Assembly (NCBI GenBank): GCA_964401835.1
Contig: CAYNZP010000001.1
Span: 340,154 to 404,153 of the forward strand
Reading direction: 5' to 3'
From: CAYNZP01 sp964401835
GTDB taxonomy: Bacteria; Planctomycetota; Phycisphaerae; SM23-33
DNA: 64,000 bases
The notes under the pieces are model-generated. The model searched no databases and was not told the origin of the DNA. It worked only from the letters and a program-made list of their open reading frames with translations. Positions 34,277 through 43,500 of this stretch are shown in pieces (the first letter of the stretch is position 1; each line of letters begins with the position of its first letter). The translations under genes were made by a program, and so were the position numbers.

Positions 34277-34316
34277 AGTGCGGTTATTTCTGGCAATGTA
34301 AAGTTGGAGGCTTCAG

Positions 34317-34985
34317 ATGACAGGCCAAGAAGGTGTTAAAAAAGTAGCCATTAGCCCCATGCGCAATGCCATTGCCAGGCTGATGACCAAGAGTTTCAAT
34401 ACAGCCCCGCACTTTTTCAATTTTGAAACGATAGACGCGTCAGGTCTGATTGCCTATAGATCGTCTTTTCCGAAAGATGACAGGCCAACCTACAACGACC
34501 TGATAATATATGCAGCCAGCAGGGCAATAAAAGAATCTCCTGAATTGAATGCTCGTTGGGCTGAGGATCATATTGAGCAATATGATTCGGTAAACGTAGG
34601 GATAATCGTCGCCGTTGATGGCGGGATTATCTGTCAGGTACTCAATGATGCTGACAAGAAAGACCTCAAGCAAATCTCGGCTGAATCAAAAGACCTGATT
34701 GAAAAAGCTAATAATGGGAAACTTGTAACCGGCAAGGCTACTTTTACGATATCCAACCCCGGTCCGCAAGGCCCTCGAGCCTTAACGGGTGTAATAAATC
34801 CCCCCCAAGCTGCTATCTTAACTGTCGGAGCCATACACAAAGACGTTGTGGTTGGAGATGATGACAAACCGGCTGTACGCCCCGTATTTAAAGTATGCCT
34901 GGCATGCGACCACAGAATGGTTGATGGCCGATCTCCAGCCATATTCCTGAGTAATTTTAAGGGAATTTGTGGAGATTTTGGGTAG
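34317..34985 (+). CDS. E2 acyltransferase catalytic domain without lipoyl or E1/E3-binding domains
   Basis: 222-residue 2-oxoacid dehydrogenase acyltransferase consisting only of the catalytic domain. It starts KKVAISPMRNAIARLMTKSF, contains the core FTISNPGPQGPRALTGVINPPQAAIL and ends with the active-site motif DHRMVDGRSPAIFL (His and Asp catalytic). The usual lipoyl domain and peripheral subunit-binding domain are absent; the lipoyl domain is a separate gene just upstream. GGAGG at 34305-34309 supports the start. No E3 (dihydrolipoyl dehydrogenase) gene is nearby, so it must be supplied from elsewhere. The bases from here to 35131 have no clear gene. Confidence 0.9.
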   Translation: MTGQEGVKKVAISPMRNAIARLMTKSFNTAPHFFNFETIDASGLIAYRSSFPKDDRPTYNDLIIYAASRAIKESPELNARWAEDHIEQYDSVNVGIIVAVDGGIICQVLNDADKKDLKQISAESKDLIEKANNGKLVTGKATFTISNPGPQGPRALTGVINPPQAAILTVGAIHKDVVVGDDDKPAVRPVFKVCLACDHRMVDGRSPAIFLSNFKGICGDFG

Positions 34986-35131
34986 AAAGGCTTCGGGTTA
35001 GCCCATATTCTGAAGAACATTGTTCCAATGTTAAAAAACTTGGTTTAGTGGAACAGGAGATAAGGACATTATTGATTGAGAACCCCAAAAAGGCTTTAGA
35101 GGGCAGTTTGAAAACAGAAGAGAAGATTGAA

Positions 35132-36625
35132 TTAGCAACAATTGATAACGGAAGTACCTGACATTGGTTTAACGTGCCGGCCTAGGTGGCTGGCTATGGT
35201 TGCGTAATGCGTATCCTCGTCCTGGATAAGCGCCGCGTAAAGTCGATTGCGGAATTTCCCACCATTTTCTTCTGTAAGAACCGAACCGAATGTGACGTGC
35301 AAAACTTCACGCGCATCGAAATCATCCAGCAGTTTTGGCAACTCGTCGTCACTTAAGTTTTCAGATGATGGCACCTTTGAGACGTCGGCAGAAACGTGAT
35401 AAGTAGCTCTGTCAGTTTCATATCTTCCGCGTGCGAAATCCAGGATTTCTCGGAACAAGCCAGGCTCTATTTTGGAAATTGCCCGGAGTGCTTCCAGATA
35501 GCTCGTGCCGGCTGTTTTTAGGTGCATCAGGCCGCCTGTCAACTTAGCAACGATCGGATAAATGCTGAACTTGTCGCTGCCGGAGTGAATGGACATTTTG
35601 TATGGGCCAAGAGTTCGCATGACGGCAACGTGCTGGGCGAAACTGGCGCGGAATTCGTCCAGATCTCCAATATAGTCTACACCTTTTTCGAATCGGCCGA
35701 TCAACCGCGGAGCCATTGAAACCCACTTTACTCCAAGCCTCTTCAACTCGGAAGAGAAGAAATAATGCTCGGCAGGTGAGGTTGGGCTTTCGGTTTCATC
35801 GACAGAAACTTCCAGCTCGAATTCACCTTTTGCGATTTCCTGAAGATGGCGGAACATCCTGACGGTATGCGCGATGGCGTTTCCGTATTTGACAGCCGCT
35901 CTAAGCAGGGTCTGTTCGTCGAATTCTATCTGGCCGCCGCCTTCAAGGTCGAAAGGCTTGGCTGAGTACATCATCTTCAACTCGCCGGGCGTTATGGCCA
36001 GAGCGTCAAAGTCCAGTTTGTTGAAGTTCTCGGTTAGGGCAGCGGAGTCCATATCGTCGGCATCGTCATTTACATGCATGCCGGGGTCAATTGTGAACAT
36101 GGTAAAACCGGCAGCGACAGTTACGTCGATATCCTCAAGTTGCTGGAGATGGTCAGCATCAGAGCCAAAACCGTTGCGGTAGCCTTCCTGGAGTACTCCC
36201 CATGTCGCACAATCCATAACCTCATCCGCAGTGCGTTTCGTACGGGTCATTTCCCTTATGGACTGTTGAGCAAGAATCGGCATGACTCCTTGGCCCTGCT
36301 GTTTGATGGCGTGCAGGTGTCCAGGTGTCGCCAAGCCAAGCCTGTCACCGAGGCCTGCACTTATAGCCAGTCCCAGACACTTAGGCGCTGTCCAAGACAG
36401 GGCAGTACGTATCGCCAAAGCATTAGCATGGTCTGTCGGGCCGAGACAAACACACTTGTCTTCCAGTTCGCCAACCTTCTCTACGTTAGGGAGACACGAC
36501 TTGCCCACACAACCGACGAGTTTTTCCATTCCGCGACGACCGAGGAAATAAGAAATTCCATCAGCTTCGCTTAAGCTCGCTTCGTAGATTTTTAATCCGG
36601 TTATTTCTTTTAACTTTTCAATCAT
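35132..36625 (-). CDS. uxaE: Tagaturonate epimerase family protein
   Basis: 497-residue protein resembling UxaE, which interconverts D-tagaturonate and D-fructuronate in hexuronate degradation. Recognisable segments are GPTDHANALAIRTALSW, YRNGFGSDADHLQQLEDID, FTMFTIDPGMHVNDDADDMD and the C-terminal ATIASHLGRHVKP. Many conserved His/Asp residues suit its metal dependence. It is convergent with the E2 gene and may be regulated separately. No uxaC, uxaB or uxuA lies in the window, so only one step of a uronate pathway is seen here. Confidence 0.82.
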   Translation of the reverse strand: MIEKLKEITGLKIYEASLSEADGISYFLGRRGMEKLVGCVGKSCLPNVEKVGELEDKCVCLGPTDHANALAIRTALSWTAPKCLGLAISAGLGDRLGLATPGHLHAIKQQGQGVMPILAQQSIREMTRTKRTADEVMDCATWGVLQEGYRNGFGSDADHLQQLEDIDVTVAAGFTMFTIDPGMHVNDDADDMDSAALTENFNKLDFDALAITPGELKMMYSAKPFDLEGGGQIEFDEQTLLRAAVKYGNAIAHTVRMFRHLQEIAKGEFELEVSVDETESPTSPAEHYFFSSELKRLGVKWVSMAPRLIGRFEKGVDYIGDLDEFRASFAQHVAVMRTLGPYKMSIHSGSDKFSIYPIVAKLTGGLMHLKTAGTSYLEALRAISKIEPGLFREILDFARGRYETDRATYHVSADVSKVPSSENLSDDELPKLLDDFDAREVLHVTFGSVLTEENGGKFRNRLYAALIQDEDTHYATIASHLGRHVKPMSGTSVINCC

Positions 36626-36680
36626 TATTCAAAATCCGCTGTTTTTGTTATAAACTGTCGCTACTTACATTTAAGCTTTT

Positions 36681-36725
36681 GCAATGATAGAAGTTGAAGC
36701 TGGTTTTAACAATACAAATCATTGC
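36681..36725. promoter_or_regulatory. Inverted repeat upstream of the tagaturonate epimerase gene
   Basis: GCAATGAT (36681-36688) and ATCATTGC (36718-36725) are perfect inverted copies 29 bases apart, in the 172-base gap between the uxaE start and the histidine-kinase stop. Possible operator pair; no regulator is identified. Confidence 0.3.
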
Positions 36726-36797
36726 AGGAGTTTTTAGTGGTAAGTCATCCATTAATGATGGAAGCACCGATCGTGCAAATGCTTGAACCACTTTACA

Positions 36798-39700
36798 CTA
36801 GGCGGCGCTGAGTATTCTTTGGACCGTTTCCACCAGGGATTGGGAACTGAAAGGCTTGGGCAGCAACTCCACGCTTTTTTGCCCGGCATATTGTTTCCCG
36901 AACACTTCGGGCATATAGCCAGACATGAATAGGAGCTTGGTGTTCGGCCTGGCTGCTTGGACATGCTCGGCCAAGTCCGCGCCACTCATGCCCGGCATGA
37001 TCACGTCCGTGATTACCATGTCAATCGAGTCTTCATAGTGCTGCACCAGAGGCAAGGCTTCTGCGGCGTTTCCACATTCCAGGACTGTATGCCCGAACTC
37101 CCGTAACGTATCTACCGTAACGCGCCGTACCGCCTCCTCATCTTCTACAACAAGGAGGGTTCCCGTGTGTGGCGCAAGCCCTTCGGGCGCTGGCACCTTC
37201 TGATGCTCTGCAACTTCAGCGGGCTCTTCTGCACAGGGAACATAAACCCTGAACGTTGTACCCTCTCCCACCTTGCTCTCGACGTCGATGTACCCGCCGC
37301 TCTGTTTTACAAAACCGTAAGCCATCGATAATCCCAGGCCCGTTCCCTCGCCGATAGGCTTGGTGGTGAAGAAAGGCTCAAAGATATTCCGGAGCGTGTT
37401 TTCGTCCATCCCAGTGCCGGTATCGCGTACGGCCACCAACACGTGCGGTCCGGAGGACGCGCCGGGATGACTGTCGACAAATTGGTCGTCCAGTTCCACG
37501 TGGGCCGTCTCGATGAGCACTTCTCCTCCTTTAGGCATGGCGTCACGCGCATTGACAACGAGGTTAGCAAGAACCTGTTGGAATTGTCCAGGATCAATCT
37601 CAACGCTGCCTAACTCAGCAGAGGGGATAAAGGACAAATGCAGGTGCTCGCCGGCCATTGTTTTGAGCGACGCTATCAGATCGCCGATGAGAGCCTTAAC
37701 ATCAACCACTTCCACGCGTAGAGGCTGCTTTCTGCTATAGGCCAGCAACTTGGCTGTGAGCGACGCCGACCGTTCGACAGCCTCGAGAATCTGCTCAACG
37801 TAACCTTGGGCCTCGTCGGAGACGAGCAACCGTCGCTCGAGCATCTCGCCGTAGCATTTGATCACTGTAAGCTGGTTGCGAAAGTCATGGGCAATGCCAC
37901 TTGTCAGTCGCCCAACGGCTTCCATCTTCTGTGAGTGGCGGAACTGCTCTTCAATCGCCGCTCTTTCTTCTTCCACCTCTTTGCGCTCGGTGATGTCCTG
38001 GACGGTACCCAGCATACGAACGGGCTTGCCGGACTCGCCGAAAAACACTTCGCCGCGTTCGTGAACAATGCATTCCGTGCCGTCTGGATGTACTATGCGG
38101 TGTTCAATGCTGTACGGCTTTCCATTGTGCAAAGTTTCATCCACTGCCTTGCGAACCATTTCCCTGTCGTCGGGATGAACGGAGTTCAGGAATGCTTCAT
38201 ATGTAGCCCCGAATTCCTGAGGAGATACGCCAAAGATGCGATAAATCTCGTCTGACCATCGCAATTCATTTCTCACAATATTCCAATCCCAGTTCCCCAG
38301 CTTGGCAATTTCTTGTGCCTGGGAAAGACTGGATTCGCTGTCCTGCAAGCGTTGTAATGTGCGTCCACGCTCAATGATGCCGGCCAGTACGTTGGATATT
38401 GCCAGAAGGAACTCCTCTTCTTTCTCGTCGCGAGCGTGCCCTTCTGGTAGATAAAAGCACATGACGCCGAGAGTCTTTCCTCCCGTGGACGTAATAGGAA
38501 CGCAATAGTGGCCGTGTGGAACCATGCCCTTATATTCATTTTCGTGGCGTTCATCTATGCAGTCCGAAAAAACCACCTTATCCGATAAAGCCGCCCGCCC
38601 ACAAAGACAAGTTCCGAGGGGTACGCGCGAACATTGATCCTTAAGTTTATCGCAAAGCCCTTTTTGAACCTCCATCACCAATTCATTATTCTCTTCTTCG
38701 ATCAGGAAGATAGCTCCAGTCGATTCTATCGAGAGCCATGGAATCGAAATTATCTGATCTAAGGATTTCTGCAACAGATCTTCCAGCGAGAGCTCTTCCA
38801 ACGAAAGTTCGAGCAGGCTATTCAGGACCCTCTGATGTTGATAACCCTCCCGCAAGGCCTGCTCTGCCAGCTCACGACGGTTTATCTCGCCGGTGAGTTC
38901 TTTGACAGTTCCAGCCAGGTCGGCCGTCCGCTCCTTGACTTTGGCCGCAAGCTCGTCCTTTGCGTTTCGCAGATTATCTTCGGCGAGCTTCTGCTCAGTG
39001 ACGTCGCGGCCGTACCAGTTGACGTAACCTTCCTTGGTCACAGGCACGGCCACGAACGAGAATATCCGTTCCTCATGCGGAATCTCGATGGTTGCCGTGG
39101 AACCTGAGGCCAGTACGTCGGTGACTGATTGCTTTATGCTGTCTGGGGCGCTCCCACCGACTTTACACGACCCCGCGTTCAAGAAGGGGCCGCTAGCCTC
39201 GTTGGCATATACCAGAGTTCCACCGCCGGCAATGCGGAAGACGGGGTTCGGGTTCTCAGAGGGAAACTTCGCCAAATTATTTGTCTTTTCTTCCGCCTTC
39301 ACCCGTTCAATAGCGGAGGCTAGGTGTGATGTAACTACTTCCAGCGATTCCACCATCTTCGGGGGAACGGCGTCTTCCCGTGGGTCGGCCACATGAATCA
39401 AACCAAGAATACACCCGCCCATACGAATCGGAACCAGAGCCACGGACTCGTAGCCCTCCGCGTTGCAGACGTTACGTGTCTGCCCCTTCTCCTGCTCCGA
39501 AACCGTGGCGAGAAAGCGCGTCGTGCCGTTCATATAAAAGGAACCGAATTCTGTGCAGAAAGGCAGACTACCGTCGAGTTTGCCGGTAATCACATTGATG
39601 CACATGCACTGATCGTGCTTGATGGAAAGTGGGCTCTCCGATTCGTAGAACCACTGCTCGAAACCATCATGGGCCTGATATGGAATGTTGCCGTCCTTGT

Positions 39701-40241
39701 CTAGAATACGGATTCCCACAGCCGCGCAGCCGGTGAGCTTCTTGATCTGGGCCACGAATTCCTCAATTAGAGGCTCCATCTGGGAGAAACGGTTGGCAAT
39801 AGACAGAAAGCGATGAGAAAGTTGGTTAGCGTCTTCTACCCACTTACGCTCGGTGATGTCGCGACAAGAATATAACACTGTGCCGCCCTTGACGGACACA
39901 TGCTTCACGTTTATCAGGAGATGATGTGCTTTTCTGGATTTGTCCGTAACTTCCCATTCTATATTCCTAATTTCCCCCAGATTCCGCAATTCATCATGGC
40001 TGAAAAGGCCATCTCCCAGAAGTCTCGAAATATTCTCAAATGCTTGTGCCTCTTCGAATGAGTAGCCGAAAATAACGTCCACGTTCGGACAAATGAAGGT
40101 GAATGCGCCATTGTCATCAGTTATGAACACTGCATCCGAGATATTGCCAAGAGTAATGCGATGTAGTTCTTCAGATTCGCGCAATTCCTCTTCTGCATGT
40201 TTGTATTCGATCATTGCCTTAAATGGTTCGTCACGGTTCAT
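36798..40241 (-). CDS. Hybrid PAS/GAF sensor histidine kinase with receiver domain
   Basis: 1,147-residue sensor. Order of domains: PAS (about 16-135), GAF (about 140-320), PAS (about 325-440) plus coiled coil, GAF (about 475-640), PAS (about 650-755), HisKA with phospho-His in GIAHDFRNQ (about 784), HATPase (N-box VVNARDAMPKG, G1 DTGTGMDE, F-box FEPFFTTK, G2 GEGTGLGLSM), and receiver (VVEDEEAVRR near 1030, phospho-Asp in VITDVIMPG). No membrane segment is seen, so it senses a cytoplasmic signal. GGAGG precedes the ATG at 40241, favoured over 40301. There is no DNA-binding output and no cognate regulator next to it. It is divergent from the giant surface protein. Confidence 0.92.
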   Translation of the reverse strand: MNRDEPFKAMIEYKHAEEELRESEELHRITLGNISDAVFITDDNGAFTFICPNVDVIFGYSFEEAQAFENISRLLGDGLFSHDELRNLGEIRNIEWEVTDKSRKAHHLLINVKHVSVKGGTVLYSCRDITERKWVEDANQLSHRFLSIANRFSQMEPLIEEFVAQIKKLTGCAAVGIRILDKDGNIPYQAHDGFEQWFYESESPLSIKHDQCMCINVITGKLDGSLPFCTEFGSFYMNGTTRFLATVSEQEKGQTRNVCNAEGYESVALVPIRMGGCILGLIHVADPREDAVPPKMVESLEVVTSHLASAIERVKAEEKTNNLAKFPSENPNPVFRIAGGGTLVYANEASGPFLNAGSCKVGGSAPDSIKQSVTDVLASGSTATIEIPHEERIFSFVAVPVTKEGYVNWYGRDVTEQKLAEDNLRNAKDELAAKVKERTADLAGTVKELTGEINRRELAEQALREGYQHQRVLNSLLELSLEELSLEDLLQKSLDQIISIPWLSIESTGAIFLIEEENNELVMEVQKGLCDKLKDQCSRVPLGTCLCGRAALSDKVVFSDCIDERHENEYKGMVPHGHYCVPITSTGGKTLGVMCFYLPEGHARDEKEEEFLLAISNVLAGIIERGRTLQRLQDSESSLSQAQEIAKLGNWDWNIVRNELRWSDEIYRIFGVSPQEFGATYEAFLNSVHPDDREMVRKAVDETLHNGKPYSIEHRIVHPDGTECIVHERGEVFFGESGKPVRMLGTVQDITERKEVEEERAAIEEQFRHSQKMEAVGRLTSGIAHDFRNQLTVIKCYGEMLERRLLVSDEAQGYVEQILEAVERSASLTAKLLAYSRKQPLRVEVVDVKALIGDLIASLKTMAGEHLHLSFIPSAELGSVEIDPGQFQQVLANLVVNARDAMPKGGEVLIETAHVELDDQFVDSHPGASSGPHVLVAVRDTGTGMDENTLRNIFEPFFTTKPIGEGTGLGLSMAYGFVKQSGGYIDVESKVGEGTTFRVYVPCAEEPAEVAEHQKVPAPEGLAPHTGTLLVVEDEEAVRRVTVDTLREFGHTVLECGNAAEALPLVQHYEDSIDMVITDVIMPGMSGADLAEHVQAARPNTKLLFMSGYMPEVFGKQYAGQKSVELLPKPFSSQSLVETVQRILSAA

Positions 40242-40375
40242 GGAACGCGTCCTCCCAGCGATAAGACCCAACCACGGGATCGCTGAAGCGCTTTTTGGCA
40301 TTTATCGGTCAGATTTGTACGCCACTATTGTAAGAAGTAGTAGCGAGGGCCTGATTCTTGAGCGATCCTTGGAGC

Positions 40376-40409
40376 GGAACGACATTTTGGACCATCCCCA
40401 AATGGACCG
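40376..40409. repeat. 34-bp IS-end-like repeat, copy 1
   Basis: Matches 60058-60091 at 32 of 34 bases and begins GGAACGACATTTTGGACCA. It sits between the histidine kinase and the giant surface gene. It looks like the end of an insertion sequence that has otherwise been lost. Confidence 0.5.
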
Positions 40410-40546
40410 TGTCACGGAAGCACCCCAGGCTTTATCAACAAAGCATATTAATCTTTTAAACACAAATTGGATAACTGCAAATCCAAGCATAGAATAACTT
40501 ACTTATTTGGCATCAGCCGGAGTGACGTAAGACAGGGGAAAGCAAT

Positions 40547-43500
40547 ATGGAAGCACCGGATGCGTCAGTTTCGAGGCTGATGGCTTCGGTTGACAATAAC
40601 TTCGCGCTGGGTGATACCTGTCCACAATTCCAAGCCCTTGAACCACGGCTGCTTCTGTCGGCTATCTCAGATGATTTCAGCTCACCTGCTTTAGATACTG
40701 ATATCTGGCAATTTATCGATCCCGTTGGGGATAGCCAGCTTGTTCTTGACGGAACCAATGCCTTGATAACCGTTGGGGCTGGTGTATCTCATGACGTTTG
40801 GAAATCCGGAAACAATGCCCCTCGCCTCATGCAGTTAATTGAAAATGAGGATTTTGAAGTTGAGGTAAAATTTGAATCACGTCCGGAAGGCACATACTGC
40901 GTCAACGGAATTATCATTGAGCAGGACGGGGACAATTTTCTTCGGTTTGACTTTCACAGCTCCGGCAGCAACCTGAATCTTTTTGCAGCCAGCTTCGATA
41001 ACGGAGCTCCCCAGGCAAGGCTCTATATTCCACTTTCAGGGGGAGAAGTAACTTACATGCGGGTTTCGCGGCAGGGAAACACCTGGACGCAGGAATACTC
41101 CTATGATGGCCAGGCATGGACATTTGGGGGAAGCTTCCAGCAAACTCTTAACGTTTCTGCCGTGGGGCCATTTGTTGGTAATGAAGGTTCAAATCCACCG
41201 GCCTATACCGGCTCGATAGACTACTTTTTCAACACAACCACCCCAATCGACCCAGAAGATGGTCCCGAGCCTGATGTAACTCCGCCACAAATAAGCGACG
41301 TGAGCGTAGAGCTTGGAATCTCGAACATACAGGTGAGCTTCGAAACTGATGAAACAGCTACGACTACCTTGGAGTACGGGCTAACGAAAAATTACGAACT
41401 CGGGTCTGTTAGTGGCCCGACAGGAACAGCCCACAACCTGCTCATCAATAGCCTTCAAGCCGAAACGACATACCACATGAAAATAACCGCTGTTGACGAG
41501 AGCGATAATGTCACCCAGTCGCCGGACTACACGGCTACCACCAAACAAATACCTACAACAGAAGGAATCCGCTCGGACGATTTCAGTAATCCGGTCTTGT
41601 CCAACCAAATTTGGCAATTCATCGACCCGGTTGGAGATAGCGAATTTATTCTCAATGGTACAAATGCCTTTATTGCTGTGCCGGCTGGTGTACCACATGA
41701 TATCTGGGAAGCCGGAAACAGGGCTCCGCGTCTTATGCAGCCGGCTGAGAATGAGGACTTCGAGATCGAAGTCAAATTCGAGTCGCAGCCGGAAGGCAGA
41801 TACGCGGTGCAGGGAATAATTATCGAGCAGGACAGGGACAATTTTTTGCGGCTCGATTTTCACAGCAGTGGAAGCAATGTGAGTCTTTTTGCGGCGAGCT
41901 TCACCAACGACAACCCGGCCGTGAAATTATACAAGCCCATCTCAGTGTCGAATCCCATTTATATGCGAATCAGCCGCCTTGGCGATCTATGGACGCAACA
42001 ATTCTCGTCAGACGGAGAGAGTTGGATAATAGGTGGAAGCTTCACTCATTCTCTCAATGTAACCTCGGTAGGCGCATTTGTCGGAAACGAAGGCTCGAAC
42101 CCGCCAGAATTTACGGGTTCGATCGACTATTTCTTTAACACCGCCTCGCGGATCGAACCAGAAGACTCCAATCCGGATACGACACCGCCTGAAATACAGA
42201 ACATATCGATTGAAGCTGGCACGGATTTTATCCAGATCGACTTTGCAACTGACGAACCGACAATTGCCACTGTCGAATACGGTTTGACAGAAAACCATGA
42301 ACTTGGAGTTATATCAGGCCAACAAGGGACAACCCATAGCATCAGAATAGAGAACCTTCATGCGAGCACGACATATCAATTGAGAATCTCGGCGGTAGAT
42401 ACCAGCGGAAATGTCTCTATCTCAGATAATGTTATCACCACAGCTGAAATCCCGCCTGACACATTACCTCCGGCAATCCAGAACATAACCGTTGATGCGG
42501 GGGAAACCTATCTGGAGATCAATTTCGTAACTAACGAACCAGCGATTGCAGTGCTGGATTACGGCTTGACTACTCAGTACGAGCTTGGAAATATCCAAAG
42601 CCCCGAAGGAACCGCCCACAGTATCCGCATCGAAAGCCTACAGCCGGACAAGGTATATAACTTCAAAATCACAACCAGCGATCCAAACGGCAATACGTCG
42701 CAGACGCAAAACATGACCGCCTCGACAAACCCTGTTGTCTTTGAAAACGAAAGAGTAATCGAAAACCTAGTAGCCCTTTATACCTTCAAAGAAGGCGGCG
42801 GCGATACTATCCATGATATTTCCGGTGTTGGTAACGAAATGAATCTTATTATCGATGACCCGGATAAGGTCAAATGGAGCAATTCCGCATTATCCGTTAA
42901 TGAAGAAGCACTGATTGCAACATCAACCGCCGCAACAAAGCTTATAGGATCGGTTCAATCAAGCAGCGAGATTACAATAGAGGCTTGGATAACTCCGGCA
43001 AATGTGACACAAGACGGACCTGCTCGAATTATCTCGCTTTCCCTTGATGCATACGAAAGAAACTTCACTCTAGGCCAGGGCCTGTGGGGTTCCCAACCAT
43101 CCGACATAATAGATGTACGGTTCCGCAGCACCGAAACAAGCACAAACGGCCAGCCTTCACTTACCACGCCAGCCGGTTCCATCTCACCTGAACTTTCCCA
43201 TGTCGTATACACTCGTGACTCGAATGGCACTGCGAGAATCTATGTGAATAACACTCTTCTCGCTGAGACTTTTGTAGCTGGTGATTTATCTAATTGGGAT
43301 ACTTCATATTTTCTTTCTCTTGCAAATGAGTTTGGTGGCAGCAGGCCTTGGTTTGGTACTTTTTATTTGGCAGCTTTTTATAGTCTAGCGCTAACAACTG
43401 AGCAAGTGGACCAGAACTACCTGGCAGGGGTCAATCAGCCGCCAAAAATATACCCAATAGGAAATCGCAATGGAGAAGAAGATAGTCTGCTGCAATTTAC

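Noticed and set aside
34276..34317. Frameshift between the lipoyl protein and E2 core
   Set aside because: The E2 core has its own GGAGG and ATG, and the lipoyl frame closes at a natural domain end.
34967..35161. 64-codon open frame between E2 and the tagaturonate epimerase
   Set aside because: Overlaps both neighbours' ends and has no ribosome binding site; KALEGSLKTEEKIELATID looks coding-like but matches nothing I know.
36746..36762. Short palindrome around CATTAATG after the histidine kinase gene
   Set aside because: Too short and AT-rich to distinguish from chance.
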